A stretch of 64,000 nt of DNA from the NCBI GenBank assembly GCA_021397845.1, contig CM038053.1, positions 109,033,825 through 109,097,824 of the forward strand. The letters are read 5' to 3'. The notes beneath the pieces were generated by a model. The model was not told the origin of the DNA. It made no database searches and saw only the letters and a list, made by a program, of their open reading frames with translations. The stretch's first letter is position 1; each line of letters begins with the position of its first letter. The DNA is from Areca catechu. Its lineage: Eukaryota; Streptophyta; Magnoliopsida; Arecales; Arecaceae. Position numbers and translations under genes: made by a program. Positions 20,967-29,790 of this stretch are shown in pieces.

Positions 20967-21193
20967 CTTGCTATCACCACTTGGTCTGGCTAAAGACTTT
21001 AAACTTAGCGCTCCTAATAGGAAACCCAGCTTCTGTCTTTCAAATAATTTTCTTTTTGTTTAGTTTAGCATATCTTGACTTAAATAGGCTTCATTGGCTA
21101 AGTTTGGGAGAGAGCTCAAGAAAATTTCTCGCGTGTCTTCGTTTCCTTTTATACCATATCATGCATACATTTAGAAATTATTTTTATTCATAG
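20967..21193 (+). other. Athila A sequence after integrase, truncated
   Basis: A non-conserved stretch follows the integrase. Homology to the chromo2 LTR starts at 21194 (GGCCAGAAAA). Neither a polypurine tract nor an Athila LTR start is present, so a deletion removed the 3' end of A, the left part of the next Athila LTR and the first bases of the chromo2 LTR. Confidence 0.55.
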
Positions 21194-22970
21194 GGCCAGA
21201 AAATATTGACAGGTCGAACCCACATTCTTGTAGATCACTTGTAATAAAGTCCTGAACCCAAACCCCTTTTACCTGTAAATATTTTTTTAAAAATTCTATT
21301 ATTTAGGCTTATTTGGGTTTAGTCCTTTTTACCAATTATAATTAGGGTTTTAGTTATTTAGCCTTTTGGGCCAAACCCTTTTTACCAGTTGAACCATTTA
21401 TTTACATGTCTATGCTTTTTTATCAATTTGATCAAGTTAGGCTTAGAGTTGGTTTTTTAGTTGGTTAAATCATATGATTAGTTAGTTATTGAGTTCTGTA
21501 ATATAAGAGGGGACCCAAATCAAGATATCATGTACAACCAAGTCAAGATACATGTGACCTCATGTGACAACCCAACATACCATGTGCTAGCTCAAGACAA
21601 GTCAAGCCTTGGTGCCACATGTCATCCACTTCTTGGCGCCACCTCATCAAGTCAAGGATGCCCATGCCACTTCATCAGCCTACATGCCATGCCATTTCAT
21701 TTGAGACAACACACTTGCCATGTCACTTATTTCATATGGGATGCCCAATCAAGAAGCCAAGAAGTTAGCGCCACATTTTAAGAGGAGTAAAGCAGGAGTC
21801 CAACCATATCGGTGCCATTCCCTCCTCCTTTTTGTCACCAATTCCAAGGGAGAAGTCGGCCAAGAATCCTTCCCTAAGGGATGCCTATCAAACGGAATTT
21901 CAATGGATTTCTACCACAAGTATTTTGATCAATCAGGATCCAAACTGCTCAAGTTTAGAGAACTCAAGAATCCTATAAGAACTCTTGAGTTTTCTTCTAT
22001 CCAGACTGGAGATTCCACTATCTTGTAAGAGCCAACATCATCTAGACTCCAGAGTCTGGCAATCAAGGCTAATCGATGAAGCAATCTTGGCCCTTCATCT
22101 TGACACCTCACCAGTCCCCATCTTGGTGCCCAAATAGGATGAAGATCCCATGTTGTCGCCCACCTTGGAGGGAGTTCCAAATCAGCCCAAGAGCAGGAGT
22201 CCAAGATGCCCAGAGTAAGGATTCAAGGAGTTGTTGCTTAAGGGACACCAGTGCTAGTCGTTGTATGCCTCACACCACTAGTTGATGGTCTATAAGTATC
22301 CCATCAACCCCACGTATTTTTAATGATTTATTGATGAAATAAAGTGACATTCTGTCCAATTCTTTTGCTATGTATATCGCAGGGTGTGAGGTCCTTTTCT
22401 TTGTTCTTCATAACATCGCAAAATGTGAGGCCCTACATATCTAGACACCGAGAAACCCTAGCCACCCACTTCCATCTCTTTTCCTTTCACTTTTCATTCT
22501 TTTTCCTTCTTTACTACTTTCTAACCGAGAGATTTTCTTTTATTGAGTGATTGCAGGTGATCAAGGATTAAAGTTAGGGTGTTCTTGCCTTAGAACCAGC
22601 ATCACAAAGATCGAAGCCCAAAGATCAAGATCTTGAATCCCTACCACAAGATTCTTGAGAGTCCAGTCCGATTTACTTCAGAGGAAAACATCTTCATTGA
22701 TAAAAATTCAAAAAAAGCATCCCTACTCTTTGATTTCTGAATCTTTGAAAAGTAGACCCTAGTTTATGGTGGTTTCTTAGCCACCAAATCCTATTTTCCT
22801 AGTTTACTTTGTAGATTTGCTTTGCGGGTTTTTAACTAGTAGACTAGTTTGCTTAATTATCTCATTTGAGTCTTTAAAAATTAAAAATTATAAAAAAAAT
22901 TAATCTCTATTTTTCTCTATTAATTAGGTTAATAATCAGTATATTAAGTTTTCATAATTGTCCCGCATAA
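21194..22970 (+). repeat. 5' LTR of chromo2 (start lost)
   Basis: From GGCCAGAAAATATTGACAGG onward it follows the 3' LTR (39692-41491) with moderate divergence. The opening TGGTGCGGACACCAA seen at 39676 is missing. Both contain repeated GTGCCACATGTCATC-type blocks, a TGATTTATTGATGAAATAAAG segment and GTGTGAGG repeats. It ends GCATAA where the 3' copy has GCATCA. Confidence 0.85.
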
Positions 22971-23822
22971 ATTTTGTATCAAAGTGAAGGTTAAACTAGG
23001 GTTTAACTTCTAGTTCTAAAATTTTTGCATACCTAGAACTAGGCTGAAATAAAAACTACACAAAACCTATCTAAAAAAATTCAAAAAAATTGATAACAAA
23101 TTTCCTGATAATCCTCTATTAATCCTCTACTAATCTTAAAAAAATCAGAAAAAAAAATTTTTTTCTATTTTTTGGTGGAAGGAAATCACGCCTCCTGAGC
23201 AGGTATATGCAAGTAGACAGTCACAATCCATGGGAATAATGAGCTACGGCTAGATGTGATATCCCAAGATCGAAAAACTAAAATTAATCAGATCTGAGAT
23301 TTAATTTTGAGATATAAAAAAATAATTTTATTTTTTTTTCTATTTTTAATTATTTTATTGCTTCATTACATATTAGGGTTTCATCTTGTGTGTGCATCAT
23401 CAAGTAACCGAATCTTAAGGGCATTCTACTATCTCAGATCAGGACAGGATTTCATCACCTATCCTGGGTCCAAAACAACCATCTTTGCATCAAACCTAAG
23501 TTTAATTAAAATCAATTAGAAACCTAAAGCAATTTAGGGATACCAACAGGTCGAGTTCCAATTATTGTTGAAAGCTAGTGCACCCAATCCTTTGATTATC
23601 ACTCGAATCTGGTGTCAAGGCTAGAGGTCCAGAGGCAAACACCCTAAGTGGACTCATGGTTTTTAATTAGGACCCTGTGAAAGCAGGGGGAGCCTTCCAC
23701 GACCCCACCTCTTACCTGGCCAGTGGATAGGATAATTACTGAATTGGTTATAATTGAGCTAACCCATTCTACTTGAGCTCTAGGTCTAGGAAACCCTAGT
23801 TTGATTTGTGAGATTGCATTGC
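22971..23822 (+). other. Primer site and leader of chromo2 with M0 and M1
   Basis: A decayed tRNA-iMet primer site (TTGTATCAAAGT, 22974-22985) follows the LTR. M0 is at 23413-23522 (TTAAGGGCA, GGATTTCATCACCTATCC, TTTAATTAAAATCAATTAGA). M1 is at 23604-23760 (CTGGTGTCAAGGCTAG, AAAGCAGGGGGAGCC, CTTACCTGGCCAG, GAATTGGTTATAATTGAG). A TATGCAAGTAGACAGTCACA stretch near 23200 recurs inverted near 63670 in chromo3, linking the two families. Confidence 0.6.
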
Positions 23823-24960
23823 ATGGCAACTAGATTAGAAACTCCATACCAATAATCTCACCCAAACCCAACCCAGCTTGACCATGAAGTCTAACCTTGA
23901 AATCTTTTTGAGGTCCATCACTGAACAATGTACCCAAATGAATAATAGGTTTGACCGACTAGATGACCGTTTAAGAAACCTAGAAAGGACCCGAAAGAGC
24001 CGTACTAAGACAAAATTTGAGACACTCCCAACCCTAGGAGATCCCCACAGCAGGACCCAATCTAGGAGACTAGCCATAGGAGATCCAATTATGATTTCAT
24101 AGACCAGGATGAGAGAGCCAATTGGTATATTAGGTTAGAAGTACCTACCTTTGGTGGTGATCTTGATCTTGAGGATTATCTTAATTGGAAAGAAGGTATG
24201 GATCTGTATTTTGAGAGAGAACTAGTGTTTGATGAAAGAAAGTTTAAGTTTGCTAAGCTTAAGTTAGTACGCCAGGCAAGAATTTACTGGGATGATGTTG
24301 AAAGAATGATCAGATGAAGAAGAGACATACCCATAACTACCTAGAGCGACATGAAACTTAAACTTAAGGAAAAGTACCTACCCAAATCATATGAACCTAG
24401 TTCCTATGCACCCAGATCCTATGAACCCAGCTCCCACGAACCTAGATCCATGACCCATAGATCTGAGCCCATATCCTATGAACCTAAGGAACCCATAACC
24501 CTTTGGTATCAACCAAATGTTAGTCAGGTTTCCCTTAGTCAGCTAGAACCCATTAGGATTAGTGCCCCTTATCAAAAATTAGGATCTAGTCTAGTCCATC
24601 CGAGTCGACCCATTCTCAGTAGAGTTCACCTAATTCTCACCCGAGCCGACTCAACCCTATTCCGAGCTAACCCACCCCTATTACCCAAATACTAGTCAAT
24701 TTCCAATTAGCCAACCCACTTCGACCATCCCATTGATTCATAAAGATTATGTTAAAGAGGAAATACCTAAGGAAGACACAAAATTAGTTGACCCTGACCA
24801 CACCCAGACTGAAGCCATGGTGGAAGAACAGTTAGAGGAAGAGAACCATGATCCTGTAACTATAATTCTACCTGAGGAGACACTAAAAGGGAACCCAATT
24901 ATAGAACCCACTCCTAAAATTCAAGAACCAAAGGAAATCGTGAGGACTTGGCTTATGTAA
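23823..24960 (+). pseudogene. Gag of chromo2
   Basis: MATRLETPYQ at 23823 is the family-typical start. A frameshift near 23880 leads to MKSNLEIFLRSITEQCTQMN with a coiled coil (FDRLDDRLRNLER). At about 24120-24300 another frame gives EVPTFGGDLDLEDYLNWKEG and FERELVFDERKFKFAKLKLV, the retrotransposon Gag capsid domain. Then comes a repetitive SYEPSSYAPRSYEPSSHEPR region. No intact CCHC knuckle is visible. From 24733 an acidic segment with PEETLKGNPIIEPTPKIQE matches the acidic ORF of chromo1. Confidence 0.7.
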
Positions 24961-25346
24961 TCCAGTACCCTCATGATGAATCCCCTTATATAGTTTTCAT
25001 TGAAGATCTCTTCCCAGAGATTAGTGACCCAATTTTCCATCAAGTGGACCTTTTAGTGCTCGTAGATGTAATTCAATGTCTAAACTTTAAAGTCAACCCC
25101 TTTAGTCTAGGATTGTTTCCTAAAACCCCTTTTTATTTCCAATCTAACCCTGAATCCACTTCTTATTTCCTACCCTTCCTTGAGGTTTCCAATGTTTCTA
25201 GGATCATTAGATTACATTCTGTAGAGGTTAGCATTTTGCATAAGCCCATTGAGCATGTTAGGTTTATAACCTATTTCTGGCAAACTCTGTGGCATTTTGT
25301 AGGAGTCCATGCACCATTCTCATCTGTATGTCACCCCACCAACTAA
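24948..25346 (+). CDS. Unrecognised ORF with integrase-derived tail (chromo2)
   Basis: This 132-residue open frame begins in a Pro/Phe/Leu-rich region without known domain (DLFPEISDPIFHQVDLLVLV). In the same frame it ends with HVRFITYFWQTLWHFVGVHA and PFSSVCHP, the stretch after the second catalytic aspartate of Ty3 integrases. The aspartate motif itself is replaced by HKPIE. Chromo1 has the same replacement and join at 10991-11107. It is probably the end of a longer Gag-like fusion that starts in the acidic part upstream. Role unknown. Confidence 0.5.
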   Translation: MAYVIQYPHDESPYIVFIEDLFPEISDPIFHQVDLLVLVDVIQCLNFKVNPFSLGLFPKTPFYFQSNPESTSYFLPFLEVSNVSRIIRLHSVEVSILHKPIEHVRFITYFWQTLWHFVGVHAPFSSVCHPTN

Positions 25347-25489
25347 GGGTCAAACTCAGTTGTATTTAGGGTTTAGTCGAATATGTAGTCCATTAAGTAT
25401 AGTTATTAGTCATTTACATGCATGTCAATAGGAAAAAAAAGAAAAGAAAAAGAGAAAAGACTCAAAGAAATCAATGAAGGAGACTCTAT
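25347..25489 (+). other. Spacer before integrase C-terminus (chromo2)
   Basis: It resembles 11108-11200 of chromo1 at its start, then passes through an A/G-rich run (AAAAGAAAAGAAAAAGAG) into the GPY/F coding part ATCAATGAAGGAGACTCTAT, where the two-LTR element is inserted. The last five bases TCTAT are the left target duplication. Confidence 0.6.
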
Positions 25490-27158
25490 TGATGTAGAAC
25501 GAAGGACACGAAAAACCTATATTTATTTTGAAAAGAGGAAAAACACCTAAAGCAAAAATCAAGGATCGTGGGAGGGCTAAGAAGCCTCCGGACTAGGATA
25601 GAACGACCCTCAAAATTCTAAAACGACTGGGCTCTTTTTTTTAAAAAAAAAAAAAAATTTCTTGGCGGAGATGGTGAAGGAACGATGGGGATGGGAGGCT
25701 GGGACGGGAACTCCTAGACCTTGGGACTCATCCTAACGAAGAGACCGTCCACCTCTAAAGCATTACGCCCTCCTCAATACTTAGAGGCGCTAGGATGGAT
25801 CTCAAGGTCATGAAGGACGGGGGTGGGGGAGAACTCCTAGACCTTGGGACTCATCCTAACGAAGAGACCGTCTACCTCTAAGGCATTACGCCCTCCTCAA
25901 TACTTAGAGGCGCTAGGATGGATCTCAAGGTCACGAAGGATGGGGGGATGGGGAGAACTCATGGATCTTGGGACTCACCCTAACGAAGAGACCGTCCACC
26001 TCTAAGGCATTACGCCCTCCTCAGTACTTAGAGGCGCTAGGATGGTTCTCAAGGCCACGAGGGAAGGCGCGAAGGTGGGAGGGAGAAAGGAGATACTTGG
26101 GGCCTCACACCCCTCGACGTCCCGAAGGACGAAGGAAAAAGGGCCTCAGCCTAGAACCACACACTGGAAGAACACTCAAATTTTCATTCAACTCATTTTT
26201 TTTTTTTTACAAGGGGAGTATGGGTATTTATAGATGCCCATATCCCTTTTAAAATTCAAAAATAAAATCCCCTGAAATCCTCCATTGATTTTGAAATCAA
26301 ATTCAAAATCAAAATCCCCAAATTTCCCAAATTACATTTATTAAAAAAAATTACCAATAAATCTCGTTTATTTGAATTTTGAAATCCCCTCCGCTCTGAA
26401 ACTCGCACTACTCCAAAAATCATGCAAAACAACTCTTCTTCCATCGCTTTGAGAAGCGTGCAGAAGCTTCATTTGGCTGCTTTGAAAAGCATGCAGAAGC
26501 TCCCTTCATGGTCGAGCAACAGGGGCATCTGGATCTTCGGCACCTGGCCCAGCGGGCGGCGGCGGGGCGGCCTAGTGGCGTGCCGGTGGGTGCGCGCGGC
26601 GGGGCAGCACGACGGCGGCGGCGGCGAACGGCGGCGGCGGCCGTGGATGATCGTTGGTCTTCCACGGTCCGTGGTCTTCCCACGGGCGTGAGGCCCAGCG
26701 GGCGATGGCGGGGCGGCCTGGTGGCGCGCCGGCGGGACGGCACGGTGGCGGGGTGGCACGACGGCGGCGCCGAACGGCGGCGGCGGCCGTGGATGACCGT
26801 TGGTCTTCCACGGTCCACAGGTCTCCCACGGGCGTGAGGCCCAGCGGGATGCCGGCGGGGCGGCCGGCGGCAGATCGGCGGAGCACCGGCAGGCGAGCAG
26901 CGGTGGCAGGGGTCGGGCACGGCCGATCGCGGACCTGTGGGGCAAAAAAAATCGAAAAAAAAAGCCTCTGTGATTTTTCTGAAGGTTGAAGGAGATAGGA
27001 ATAGCCTAGAATAAAGTTGGAATAACACCGGGATAACATGGGAATAAAGGGAATAGGTGGAATAGCGGGAATAACTAAAATACAAAAATTCTAAAAAAAT
27101 TAAAAATTCTAAAAAAAATAAAAAGGTGAAACCTGGATAGATTTCGAGTCCCCCATCA
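25490..27158 (-). repeat. 3' LTR of the reverse two-LTR element
   Basis: It is 1669 bases long. In plus coordinates it contains about three tandem units of roughly 123 bases (25711-26063), a TATA box on the minus strand (CTATAAATA, 26225-26233), a GC-rich block (26540-26940) with CGGCGG runs, and GGAATA-type repeats (26990-27075). The 250-residue minus-strand frame through it is discussed under rejected items. Confidence 0.85.
25711..26063. repeat. Tandem ~123-bp repeats inside the LTR
   Basis: CTCCTAGACCTTGGGACTCA starts units at 25711 and 25834, with a variant at 25958; each includes CATTACGCCCTCCTCA and GGCGCTAGGATGG. The other LTR has two such units (27494-27720), so copy number changed after insertion or during copying. 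Confidence 0.85.
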
Positions 27159-27271
27159 TTCTCCTGCAGCACGAAGAACTCGACTCCGTCGAGTTCGAGG
27201 ACTAAGCAAATCCTAGCCCGCTGCTAGCTCTGATACCAAGATGATGCAGAACGAAAGCTCTGATACCAAAT
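27159..27271 (-). other. 113-bp interior with two primer sites
   Basis: On the minus strand it reads: primer site TGGTATCAGAGC (27257-27268), then CTTTCGTTCTGCATCA resembling an LTR end, a second TGGTATCAGAGC (27227-27238), a CTCGACGGAGTCGAG palindrome, and the purine tract CTGCAGGAGAA just before the LTR start. There is no room for a gene. Confidence 0.8.
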
Positions 27272-27988
27272 TGATGTAGAACGAAGGACACGAAGAAAAC
27301 CTATATTTTTTTTAAAAGAGGAAAACACCTAAAGCAAATCAAGGATCGTGGGAGGGCTAAGAAGCCTCCGGGACTAGGATAGAATGACCCCCGAAAATTC
27401 TAAAACGACTGGACTCTTTTTTTTTAAAAAAAAAAAAAAAATTCTTGGCGGAGATGGCGAAGGAACGATGGGGATGGGAGGCTGGGATGGGAACTCCTAG
27501 ACCTTGGGACTCATCCTAACGAAGAGACCATCCACCTCTAAGGCATTACGCCTCCTCATACTTAGAGGCGCTAGGATGGATCTCAAGGTCACGAAGGACG
27601 GGGTGGGGGAGAACTCCTAGACCTTGGGACTCATCCTAACGAAGAGACCGTCCACCTCTAAGGCATTACGCCCTCCTCAATACTTAGAGGCGCTAGGATG
27701 GATCTCAAGGTCACGAAGGGCGGGCGGCGATGGCGGGGGTCGGGCACGGCCGATCGCGGACCGGTGGGGCAAAAAAAATCGAAAAAAAAAGCCTCTATGA
27801 TTTTTCTGGAGGTTGAAGGAGATAGGAATAGCCTGGAATAAAGTTGGAATAACATCGGGATAACATGGGAATAAAGGGAATAGGTGGAATAGCGGGAATA
27901 ACTAAAATACAAAAATTCTAAAATTTTTTTTAAAAGTTCTAAAAAAAATTAAAAGGTGAAACCCGGATAGGTTTCGGGTCCCCCATCA
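27272..27988 (-). repeat. 5' LTR of the reverse two-LTR element (internally deleted)
   Basis: It matches both ends of the 3' LTR but is only 717 bases: near 27720 the sequence jumps from the tandem units (GGTCACGAAGGGCGGGC) straight to the end of the GC-rich block (GGGTCGGGCACGGCCG). The TATA region and most of the GC-rich part are lost, so this copy could no longer start transcription normally. Confidence 0.82.
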
Positions 27989-28173
27989 TCTATCATGGTT
28001 AGACTATGACCTGAACAGTTTTCACCTGGAACCATGAAGAAGTTACATGCCCGTAGTAGTGGACCATACAAAGTAATTAAAAAAATTGAACCTAATGCCT
28101 ACGTGCTTGAGTTACCACCTGAACTAGGTATTAGTCCTACTTTCAATGTTTCAAACCTTATTGAGTATAAGGA
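27989..28173 (+). pseudogene. Integrase GPY/F module of chromo2
   Basis: After the target duplication the frame resumes with IMVRL, a stop, PEQFSPGTMKKLHARSSGPY and KVIKKIEPNAYVLELP, matching 11540-11700 of chromo1. It reads LGISPTFNVSNLIEYK at the SIRE insertion and continues beyond it at 39359. Confidence 0.85.
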
Positions 28174-28429
28174 TGTTGACTCCGTTATTGATTTTGATGA
28201 TGAGCAAAATGGTTAAATATAAGTTGAGTACTAATGATCTCCTTAAGTATGTTTTTATAGAAAAAGGTGGTCACAAATTTGAAGAAATTTGTTTGATTGA
28301 AGAAGCCAAGATTAGATGAAAATATATACTCAAAAAGTACTTGGACAATCAAAGTTTGCTTGAATGGTCAATTAAGTGAAGTATAAATCTGTTTCAGCAC
28401 AAGTTCAGTCATTTCTGTGAAGATTTTAG

Positions 28430-28812
28430 TGAGGTGTCGACTCAAAGTATCGACACATGACACCAAGTGTCGATACATGGAAGTGAAGTATCAACTCAAG
28501 CTGGTATGCAAAGAATTTTCAGATGACACGGCTGAAGTGTCAACACATGTACTTAAAGTATCGACTCAATGTGTCATCACATGGATCAGCTCATCGCCTG
28601 AGATTTTCAAGCCACAGAACTTGCTAAAAATGAAGAACTGCAGAAGTATCGATACATGGAAGCAAAGTGTCGACTCAAAGTGTCGACTCACTTGAGGAAG
28701 TGTCAACACATCTGAAATTTCTAGAGAACCATATTGAAGATTTTTAAACTGGATGTTGACTCAAGAAGTTCAAGTGTCAACTCACTGCCTGAAGTGTCGA
28801 CACATGGAGTTC
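28430..28812 (+). repeat. GTCGAC-centred motif cluster in U3
   Basis: About a dozen variants of AAGTGTCGACACATGGA and AAGTGTCGACTCAAAG alternate here and in the other LTR (38058-38440). Similar sites occur outside the LTR at 34755-34815. The core GTGTCGACAC is a perfect palindrome. Confidence 0.7.
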
Positions 28813-28916
28813 TGGAAACAGTAACGGCTAGTTTTTCAAATGTAGAACTCGACCCTTTTGCCCTCCAACAGCTAGTTTTTCAAGTCTAACGGCTAGAAAA
28901 TGGATTTGAGGCATTG

Positions 28917-28934
28917 GAAAGGTATATATACTCC
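28917..28934 (+). promoter_or_regulatory. LTR TATA box (SIRE-type)
   Basis: GGAAAGGTATATATACTC lies after the motif cluster and is matched by GGGAAGGTATATATATATGC in the 3' LTR (38540-38560). Confidence 0.6.
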
Positions 28935-29735
28935 AAATCAAATCAAAAGAAGAATTATTGATGAGAATGAAATAGAAGCACTCAAGAGAGAAGAAAAGAG
29001 AGCATTCACTCCTATTCATTGAAGATTCAACCACTTTCAAGCAAAAGCAAGCCTCGAAGTATTCAAGAGCCTTCAAGAGCATTAAAGATCAACCATTCTT
29101 AAGCATTCAAGAGGCTTCAACAAAGTCAAAAGTACCACTACATCGAGCTTCAAAGAGATACCCACTTTTTATTAGAAAGCTTGTATTGTTTCTCTACTTC
29201 AAAAACTTATTTGTTGTAAGGGTTCTTGGTTAGCCTATTGTAAAACTAAGGAAGGTTATTGGTGAGCCTTTGAAAATCAATTAGGTTCTTGGTTAGCCTG
29301 AAAAATCAAGGGAGGTTGGTGGTGAGCCTTAAAACCATTTAGGTTCTTGGTTAGCCCGTAAAACCAAGTGAGGTTTTGACTTATTGGCCTTGTGAAAACA
29401 AGTTGGGTTTTTGATTAGTGAGCCCAGAAAACTATTCAATTATAATCAGTAGATATTATAGTGAGTTTCCAAGGGGATCTTAGGGAGTGGATGTAGGTGC
29501 ATTGGATAGCATCGAACCACTATATTTCTTTATCTTTGTGGTTGATTGCTCTCTCTACTTGCTTTTCATTTATTGCTCTTTATTTTTGCTGCACTTTTAC
29601 TTAAGAGCATTACATTTGAATTCTTAGTACCTTGTTTAATTATTGAATTAGATTGCATAGTATTGCATTGCATCAAGTAAATAATTTTTAGAGACCTAAT
29701 TCAACCCCCTCTTGGGTTGTTTACTAGGAAACAAG

Positions 29736-29747
29736 TGGTATCAGAGC
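29736..29747 (+). other. Primer-binding site (tRNA-iMet), SIRE-type
   Basis: TGGTATCAGAGC starts two bases after the LTR end. Unlike the other families in this window the leader is very short: Gag starts only about 45 bases later. Confidence 0.88.
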
Positions 29748-29790
29748 CCTGTTCTCAGTGTATAGGCTTTACCGCCTTGAGTAAAGATCT

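Larger units (their letters stand above)
14692..21193 (+). mobile_element. Athila-type Ty3/gypsy internal region A
   Basis: After a tRNA-Asp-like primer site come a long leader, Gag, protease, RT, RNase H and integrase in Ty3 order. Residue motifs (DIKGISPSIVQHRIHLEEEA in RT, and LFPGKLRSRWIGPF with FKVNGQRLK at the integrase end) are typical of the Athila lineage. Stops and frameshifts are everywhere. The 3' part, where Athila elements carry an extra ORF, is cut off at 21193 by chromo2. Confidence 0.88.
25490..27988 (-). mobile_element. Two-LTR element with 113-bp interior (reverse copy)
   Basis: A target duplication TCTAT (25485-25489 and 27989-27993) is exact, and the host frame EGD-S-IMVRL reads across the empty site, so the limits are firm. 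On the minus strand the LTRs start TGATGGGGG and end CGTTCTACATCA. The interior (27159-27271) holds two tRNA-iMet primer sites and a CTGCAGGAGAA purine tract but no gene. It is a diverged relative of the element at 3718-6825, sharing LTR start, TATTCC-type repeats and GC-rich motifs (ACGCCCGTGG...GAAGACCA). Confidence 0.88.
28174..29733 (+). repeat. 5' LTR of the SIRE-type element
   Basis: The first third is packed with GTGTCGACACATG / GTGTCGACTCA-type motifs (28430-28810). A TATATATA box lies near 28924. A region of 35-45-base repeats around AGGTTCTTGGTTAGCC (29215-29410) precedes a GAGACCTAATTCAACCCCCT end. Confidence 0.88.

Noticed and set aside
22344..22550. Small Ser/Phe-rich frame in the chromo2 LTR and others such as 21530-21781, 40029-40319
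   Set aside because: They sit in LTR sequence and are broken in the partner LTR.
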